The notes below the pieces were generated by a model. That model searched no databases. It was not told the origin of the DNA and saw nothing but the letters and a program-made list of their open reading frames with translations. A program made the position numbers and the translations under genes. From ZC4RG29 sp032907565 (lineage in GTDB: Bacteria > Bacteroidota > Bacteroidia > Cytophagales > Cyclobacteriaceae), in the NCBI GenBank assembly GCA_032907565.1, contig JAJJPK010000148.1, positions 29,171-93,170 on the forward strand: DNA of 64,000 nt, in the 5' to 3' direction. Positions 60,227-64,000 of this stretch are shown one piece after another. Position 1 is the stretch's first letter. Every line of letters begins with the position of its first letter.

Positions 60227-61411
60227 ATGGCAGCTATGCGTATAAGACATTTGTTTTTCCTGTTAGCGATTGTATGGGTACCGGGCGTAGTGTTGAGCCA
60301 GGCATTGCAGGACATTAATTACAGTTACCTTTATCAGACTGATGCTCCGTTCCAATTCCACATGACACCGGTGAAAACTGCCGAAGCGTGGCAGATATCG
60401 TATCTGCTTCAGGTACGCGAAGGCGCCTTGGCAGACTATCAGATGCAGTGGGAGCTGCGTGAAAATCTAAAGGACAAGCAGGGTACTGCGTTGGAGGGCG
60501 ATTCTGCGATTTCGATTGAAGTCACCCGCGGAGAGTCGCACGCAGAAGGGACGATACGTCTTGCCGCCACAGCCCGCGGTGTTCTGAATGCACGCATTGT
60601 ACACCTGGGACGGAAGCAGGTATGGTATTTTCCATTGCTGCTACGAGAGGATTATCCGGTGGAGGTGGCGGTCAGGCATGACGGCAAGCCACTGCATCAA
60701 AAGTACCTGGCTGCTGGCGCGACGTTCAGCGTAGCCGGACCGCAGGATGGAATTATCGTATCGCTTTATACGGACGAGTTCCCCGCGGCAGCACCACCCT
60801 TTTCAGAAGCTCTCGCCCGCGTGTCTCCGGTCATCCGCCCTGATTCCATATTCCGCATCTCAGCGGGACAGTCCCAGCATGTTTCAGTTTCAGGTTTGTA
60901 TCTTATCCAGCGCGACACCACATCTGGAAAGGGTGTCGCATTCCGAGTGTATGACGACTACCCCAAATATACGAGACTGGAAAACCTGGTTGACCCACTG
61001 ACTTATATATGCACGCGCCAGGAGATTGAAAGATTGAGAAATGCTCGTGGCGACAAACGGCAGTTCGACCGGACTATACTCAACATTACAGGTAGTTCAG
61101 AACGGGCGAGGACCTTCATGAGAAGTTATTTCCGGAGGGTCGAAGAGGCCAATGAGTTGTTCGCCTCATACAAGGAGGGCTGGAAAACAGACCGGGGTAT
61201 GGTGTACATCATCCTGGGCAGGCCGGCCGAAGTGTTCCGGTTCGAAGATCGTGAGGTGTGGAGTTACGACGCGAGCCATTTCAAAGGCACACTATCCTTT
61301 GTTCGATCTCCAACTTTGTTCGATCCCGACAATTATGTGCTGGTACGCCAGAAAAAATACATGACCGACTGGTATGAAGTTATCGACCTGTGGAGAAATT
61401 CACGGTTCTGA
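60227..61411 (+). CDS. GWxTD-domain secreted protein
   Basis: A 394-residue protein from the ATG at 60227 (MAAMRIRHLFFLLAIVWVPGVVLSQ signal peptide; a second ATG at 60236 would shorten it by three residues). The C-terminal part carries the GWxTD-type domain: ILNITGSSERARTFMRSYFRRVEEANELFASYKEGWKTDRGMVYIILGRPAEVFRFEDREVWSYD, here reading GWKTD. Such domains are common in Bacteroidota and Acidobacteria secreted proteins; function unknown. The N-terminal half (60-290) is beta-rich. It precedes rlmB by 22 bases, suggesting co-transcription. Confidence 0.85.
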   Translation: MAAMRIRHLFFLLAIVWVPGVVLSQALQDINYSYLYQTDAPFQFHMTPVKTAEAWQISYLLQVREGALADYQMQWELRENLKDKQGTALEGDSAISIEVTRGESHAEGTIRLAATARGVLNARIVHLGRKQVWYFPLLLREDYPVEVAVRHDGKPLHQKYLAAGATFSVAGPQDGIIVSLYTDEFPAAAPPFSEALARVSPVIRPDSIFRISAGQSQHVSVSGLYLIQRDTTSGKGVAFRVYDDYPKYTRLENLVDPLTYICTRQEIERLRNARGDKRQFDRTILNITGSSERARTFMRSYFRRVEEANELFASYKEGWKTDRGMVYIILGRPAEVFRFEDREVWSYDASHFKGTLSFVRSPTLFDPDNYVLVRQKKYMTDWYEVIDLWRNSRF

Positions 61412-61433
61412 CCCGCGGCAATTACCCAACAAC

Positions 61434-62213
61434 ATGGACAAGAAAGATGTGATTTACGGCGCGCGGGCGGTGATGGAAGCCATCGATGCGGGTCGGGAGA
61501 TTGAAAAGATCATGATCCAGGCGGGGTTGAAAAGCGAAGCCGTTAACGAGCTGCGTCACCGCGCGAAGCAGCTAAATATTCCTGTGCAAAAGGTTCCTGT
61601 TGAAAAGCTTCGCTGGCTGGCATCAAAAAATCACCAGGGTGTCGTTTGCATTCTATCCGCGGTTACTTACGCGTCGCTGGACCACCTTGTTGACCAGGCC
61701 TACAGCGAGGGGAGGGAGCCCTTTCTGCTGATGCTGGACCGCATCACGGACGTACGAAATTTTGGCGCGATCGTGCGTACGGCAGAATGTGCCGGCGTAG
61801 ATGGTATTGTCGTTCCCGATAAAGGGAGCGCGCCGGTTACGTCGGATTCAATGAAGACGTCAGCAGGCGCGCTCAATCACGTACCCGTGTGTCGTGAAAA
61901 TCTGCGCAGTGCACTGACCTTTCTTCAAGAGCGGGGAGTCCGTGTGGTGGCGTGTACCGAAAAGGCGCAACAAAGCATTTACGATGATCTGGGCGCCGGA
62001 CCTATGGCGCTGCTACTTGGTTCGGAGGAAGACGGAATCTCCGACGACCTCCTGCGGAGGGCGGATATACTCGTCAAGATTCCGATGCGCGGAAAGATCA
62101 ATTCGCTAAACGTTTCGGTTGCTGCCGGCATCGCGATCTTTGAAGCGCTGCGTCAGCGCGGAGATGTCGGAGCGGACGCTAGAGAAAGTCACCGGAATTC
62201 TGCCGCGTCTTAA
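61434..62213 (+). CDS. rlmB: 23S rRNA (guanosine-2'-O)-methyltransferase, TrmH family
   Basis: SPOUT-class methyltransferase that modifies G2251 of 23S rRNA. The 259-residue protein has the N-terminal substrate domain (VIYGARAVMEAIDAGREIEKIMIQAGL ... NHQGVVCILSAV) and the SPOUT domain with LDRITDVRNFGAIVRTAECAGVDGIVV, KTSAGALNHVPVCR and the knot motif MALLLGSEEDGISDDLLRRAD...IPMRGKINSLNVSVAAGIAIFEALRQ. Start at 61434 (MDKKDVIYG). Its last 35 bases overlap the 3' end of manC on the opposite strand. Confidence 0.95.
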   Translation: MDKKDVIYGARAVMEAIDAGREIEKIMIQAGLKSEAVNELRHRAKQLNIPVQKVPVEKLRWLASKNHQGVVCILSAVTYASLDHLVDQAYSEGREPFLLMLDRITDVRNFGAIVRTAECAGVDGIVVPDKGSAPVTSDSMKTSAGALNHVPVCRENLRSALTFLQERGVRVVACTEKAQQSIYDDLGAGPMALLLGSEEDGISDDLLRRADILVKIPMRGKINSLNVSVAAGIAIFEALRQRGDVGADARESHRNSAAS

Positions 62214-63255
62214 CATCGTTGACGAACCGGCGGAATTGTTCCTCTTTGTCTTTCTCACACACAATTACTACATTACCAAATTCGCCGACGAGGTAACCGT
62301 CGAGTCCCTGCGCAACAATGAGTCTGTCTGGTGAACCTTTTATGATACAGTTTCGTGTATCATACAGCAGCGCGTTGGCATTGACTACATTGTCGTTGGC
62401 ATCTTTCGGGGATATTTCATGGATGGATCCCCACGAGCCGAGGTCCGACCATTCGAAGTTGCCCAGGCACACGTATACGTTTGTTGCCTTTTCCATGACG
62501 CCGTAGTCGATGCTGATGTTCTTGCACTGAGCGTACAGGTCGTGGATAACTTGCTTTTCCCGCTTTGTTCCCAGTGCAGGTTTTGCTTCTTCAAACAATT
62601 CGGCAAGTTCGGGCAGGTAGCGATGTAGCGAATCGATGATTGCCTGGACGCCCCAGATAAAGATGCCCGAGTTCCACACGAAGTCGCCGCTTTCGAGAAA
62701 AGTTTTGGCGAGTTGAAGCTCGGGTTTTTCGGTGAACGTTTTCACCTTTTTCACGACGCCGTTTTCGGAATGGTACTGAATGTAGCCATATCCCGTTTCG
62801 GGTCGTGTAGGCTGAATGCCGAGCGTGATAAGCTTGTCCTGGGCCGAGGCCTCTTTCACCGCCATGCGGATCACGTCAAGGAATTCGGCCTCCTTCAGGA
62901 TGAGGTGGTCGGAAGGACTGACCACGATGACGGCGTCCTTGTCCCGCTGGGCAATGCGATAGCTGGCGTAGGCTATGCAGGCGGCGGTGTTCTTGCGCAT
63001 CGGCTCTGCCAGGATATGATCCGGGTTGAGCTTTGGAAGTTGGTCTTGCACATGTGTGACGTGTTCCTCGTGTGTGACCACGTAAATATTACTCGCGTCG
63101 CAAATAGGAAGGAATCGCTCGAACGTAGATTGGAGGAGCGTCTTTCCGGTACCGAGGACATCAAGAAACTGTTTGGGTTTGGCGTTGCGGCTGTACGGCC
63201 AGAAGCGGCTCCCCACGCCTCCCGCCATGAGGACTACATAAAGATGTTTGTTCAT
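62179..63255 (-). CDS. manC: Mannose-1-phosphate guanylyltransferase
   Basis: Makes GDP-mannose from mannose-1-phosphate and GTP, a precursor for polysaccharides and glycans. The 358-residue single-domain enzyme has the nucleotidyltransferase motif LMAGGVGSRFWPYSRNAKPKQFL, EPMRKNTAACIAYA, SPSDHLILKE, the FTEKPELQLA active-site region and NSGIFIWGVQ. It lacks the fused isomerase domain of ManA/ManC bifunctional proteins, so phosphomannose isomerase must be encoded elsewhere. It overlaps rlmB tail to tail by 35 bases. Confidence 0.95.
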   Translation of the reverse strand: MNKHLYVVLMAGGVGSRFWPYSRNAKPKQFLDVLGTGKTLLQSTFERFLPICDASNIYVVTHEEHVTHVQDQLPKLNPDHILAEPMRKNTAACIAYASYRIAQRDKDAVIVVSPSDHLILKEAEFLDVIRMAVKEASAQDKLITLGIQPTRPETGYGYIQYHSENGVVKKVKTFTEKPELQLAKTFLESGDFVWNSGIFIWGVQAIIDSLHRYLPELAELFEEAKPALGTKREKQVIHDLYAQCKNISIDYGVMEKATNVYVCLGNFEWSDLGSWGSIHEISPKDANDNVVNANALLYDTRNCIIKGSPDRLIVAQGLDGYLVGEFGNVVIVCEKDKEEQFRRFVNDVKTRQNSGDFL

Positions 63256-63320
63256 TACTGGATTTCCACGAATCGATCAAAGACAATGAAGATAGTCACA
63301 AATTCCGGTCAATAGTTATC

Positions 63321-63361
63321 GGTAGGAAAAAATTCCCTACCCGAACCGGTATTGCCGGTTC
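63321..63361. promoter_or_regulatory. Two adjacent hairpins in the manC leader region
   Basis: GGTAGG-AAAAAATTC-CCTACC (63321-63341, 6-base stem) and GAACCGG-TATTG-CCGGTTC (63343-63361, 7-base stem) follow each other with one base between. They would be in the manC 5' untranslated region if transcription starts upstream of 63361. Confidence 0.5.
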
Positions 63362-63598
63362 TGGTGTTGTAATGTTAGCACTTTTTATGGCGACAACCGC
63401 GATTTTTTACCGTGGTCTCTTCGCTGTAGCGTTTTGCAAAGGCAACATCCCGATGCGTTGTACGTTGTACACGTTGGCGTTTGAAGGTCCTTGAGTCAGG
63501 TAAGTGAAAAAAAATTTTGTAAGGGTTTGCGGCTTCACGCTACCTGAAAATTGGGAGCTTCATTACCGGCACCAAATTTACTGTGATGGTGTGATTTT

Positions 63599-63612
63599 CG
63601 AAATCGATTTCG
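63599..63612. promoter_or_regulatory. 14-base perfect palindrome upstream of recQ
   Basis: CGAAATCGATTTCG is a perfect 14-base palindrome. A candidate binding site for a dimeric regulator, about 130 bases before the recQ ATG; no partner gene is known. Confidence 0.4.
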
Positions 63613-63744
63613 GAAGAACCAACGGTGTAAGGTAATCAGTATTAAATTCATTTGCCGCATGAATTTTTCATTGATATTAGGTATATTCAGTGCCTTTTAT
63701 TTAAAGAACATGTTTAACAATAAACGAAGCTTTTTGATACGATA

Positions 63745-64000
63745 ATGTTGGTTGAAGAAAAAGATGCATTGCGTGAACGACTGAGGGAAGTCTTTGGCTA
63801 TAGCCAGTTCAGAGGCGATCAGGAAGCCATTATCCGTAATCTGCTGGAGGGAAGGAACACATTCGTGATTATGCCGACGGGCGCGGGAAAGTCCCTTTGT
63901 TATCAACTTCCCGCAATGATGATGGATGGTCTCGCAGTGGTAATCTCACCGCTGATCGCTCTGATGAAGAACCAGGTCGATCAACTCAATACGTATGGAG
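63745..64000 (+). CDS. recQ: ATP-dependent DNA helicase RecQ, N-terminal part
   Basis: First 85 codons of a superfamily 2 helicase, cut by the window end. Visible: LREVFGYSQFRGDQEAIIRNLL (RecQ motif 0 region), the Walker A VIMPTGAGKSLCYQLPA, and VVISPLIALMKNQVDQLN (motif Ia region). RecQ unwinds DNA in recombination repair and replication-fork restart. The complete gene lies beyond the window. Confidence 0.93.
   Translation, partial: MLVEEKDALRERLREVFGYSQFRGDQEAIIRNLLEGRNTFVIMPTGAGKSLCYQLPAMMMDGLAVVISPLIALMKNQVDQLNTYG

Larger units (their letters stand above)
63256..63744. other. Long non-coding gap between manC and recQ
   Basis: Nearly 490 bases between divergent genes, AT-rich in its second half, with hairpins at 63321-63361 and a palindrome at 63599-63612 (listed separately). 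A short direct repeat GTTGTAC/GTTGTAC occurs near 63459-63472. Promoters for both genes must lie here; I cannot place a TAnnTTTG element with confidence. No RNA gene seen. Confidence 0.5.

Noticed and set aside
1..64000. tRNA, rRNA, tmRNA or 6S RNA genes
   Set aside because: I checked the larger gaps by eye and found no cloverleaf or conserved RNA motif other than the TPP riboswitch; a tRNAscan/Infernal run would be decisive.
1..64000. Prophage, restriction-modification, toxin-antitoxin or defence island
   Set aside because: All recognised genes are metabolic, ribosomal, cell-wall or envelope functions. RmuC and RecQ are ordinary repair genes, not a defence cluster.

Overview
The window looks like chromosomal DNA from a member of the Bacteroidota, most likely a Cytophagales-type bacterium. 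Evidence: a TonB-dependent receptor with an N-terminal carboxypeptidase-regulatory-like domain; a secreted FG-GAP protein ending in a type IX secretion (Por) sorting domain; the rpmB-rpmG-DUF4295 gene block next to ftsY; a DUF6452/DUF6048-type pair; a GWxTD-domain protein; bacillithiol synthesis (BshC); fused E1 alpha/beta 2-oxoacid dehydrogenase; weak Shine-Dalgarno signals; and repeated matches to the Bacteroidota -7 element TAnnTTTG just upstream of genes. Almost everything is housekeeping and metabolism. I see no prophage, insertion sequence, CRISPR array, tRNA or rRNA.

Layout. 1-9 kb: end of a probable S41 protease, homogentisate dioxygenase, PLDc_N membrane protein, purN, a UbiA-family prenyltransferase, a TonB-dependent receptor under a clear TPP (thiamine pyrophosphate) riboswitch, a biotin carrier protein, pyrH-frr and two small envelope proteins. 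9-20 kb: PEP carboxylase, a 2-oxoglutarate/Fe(II)-type oxygenase, chromate transporter, TonB, an outer-membrane-like protein, a very basic secreted repeat protein and the fused branched-chain-type E1. 20-33 kb: M16 protease-ispF-mnmD overlapping operon, gltB-gltD, the agmatine-to-putrescine pair (N-carbamoylputrescine amidase, agmatine deiminase), 5-formyl-THF cyclo-ligase and bshC. 33-43 kb: rimO, a lipoprotein with three DUF6452-like units plus its DUF6048 partner, ftsY, the L28/L33/DUF4295 operon with its own terminator, a HAD phosphatase, a T9SS cargo protein, murF and DUF2461. 43-64 kb: an intergenic cluster of palindromic repeats, AsmA-like protein, rmuC, ornithine aminotransferase, YegP, HAD, murI, a beta-CASP MBL protein, acylphosphatase, GapN-like dehydrogenase, two small secreted proteins (one a degenerate nuclease-like fold), a giant TPR protein, methyltransferase, GWxTD protein, rlmB, manC and the start of recQ.

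How genes work together. Nitrogen and polyamine metabolism is concentrated at 22.7-30.8 kb (GltBD, AguB, AguA) with RocD at 47.7 kb. Cell-wall genes murF and murI and sugar-nucleotide gene manC are scattered. The thiamine riboswitch predicts that the receptor at 3.5-5.9 kb imports thiamine or a precursor across the outer membrane; the TonB protein at 14 kb could energise it.

Most noteworthy: the TPP riboswitch/receptor pair, the arginine/lysine-rich 46-residue repeat protein, the triplicated DUF6452-like lipoprotein, the nuclease-fold protein lacking both expected catalytic arginines, two families of intergenic palindromic repeats, and several genes that can only start at TTG or GTG. I did not find a convincing new multi-gene defence or mobile system.
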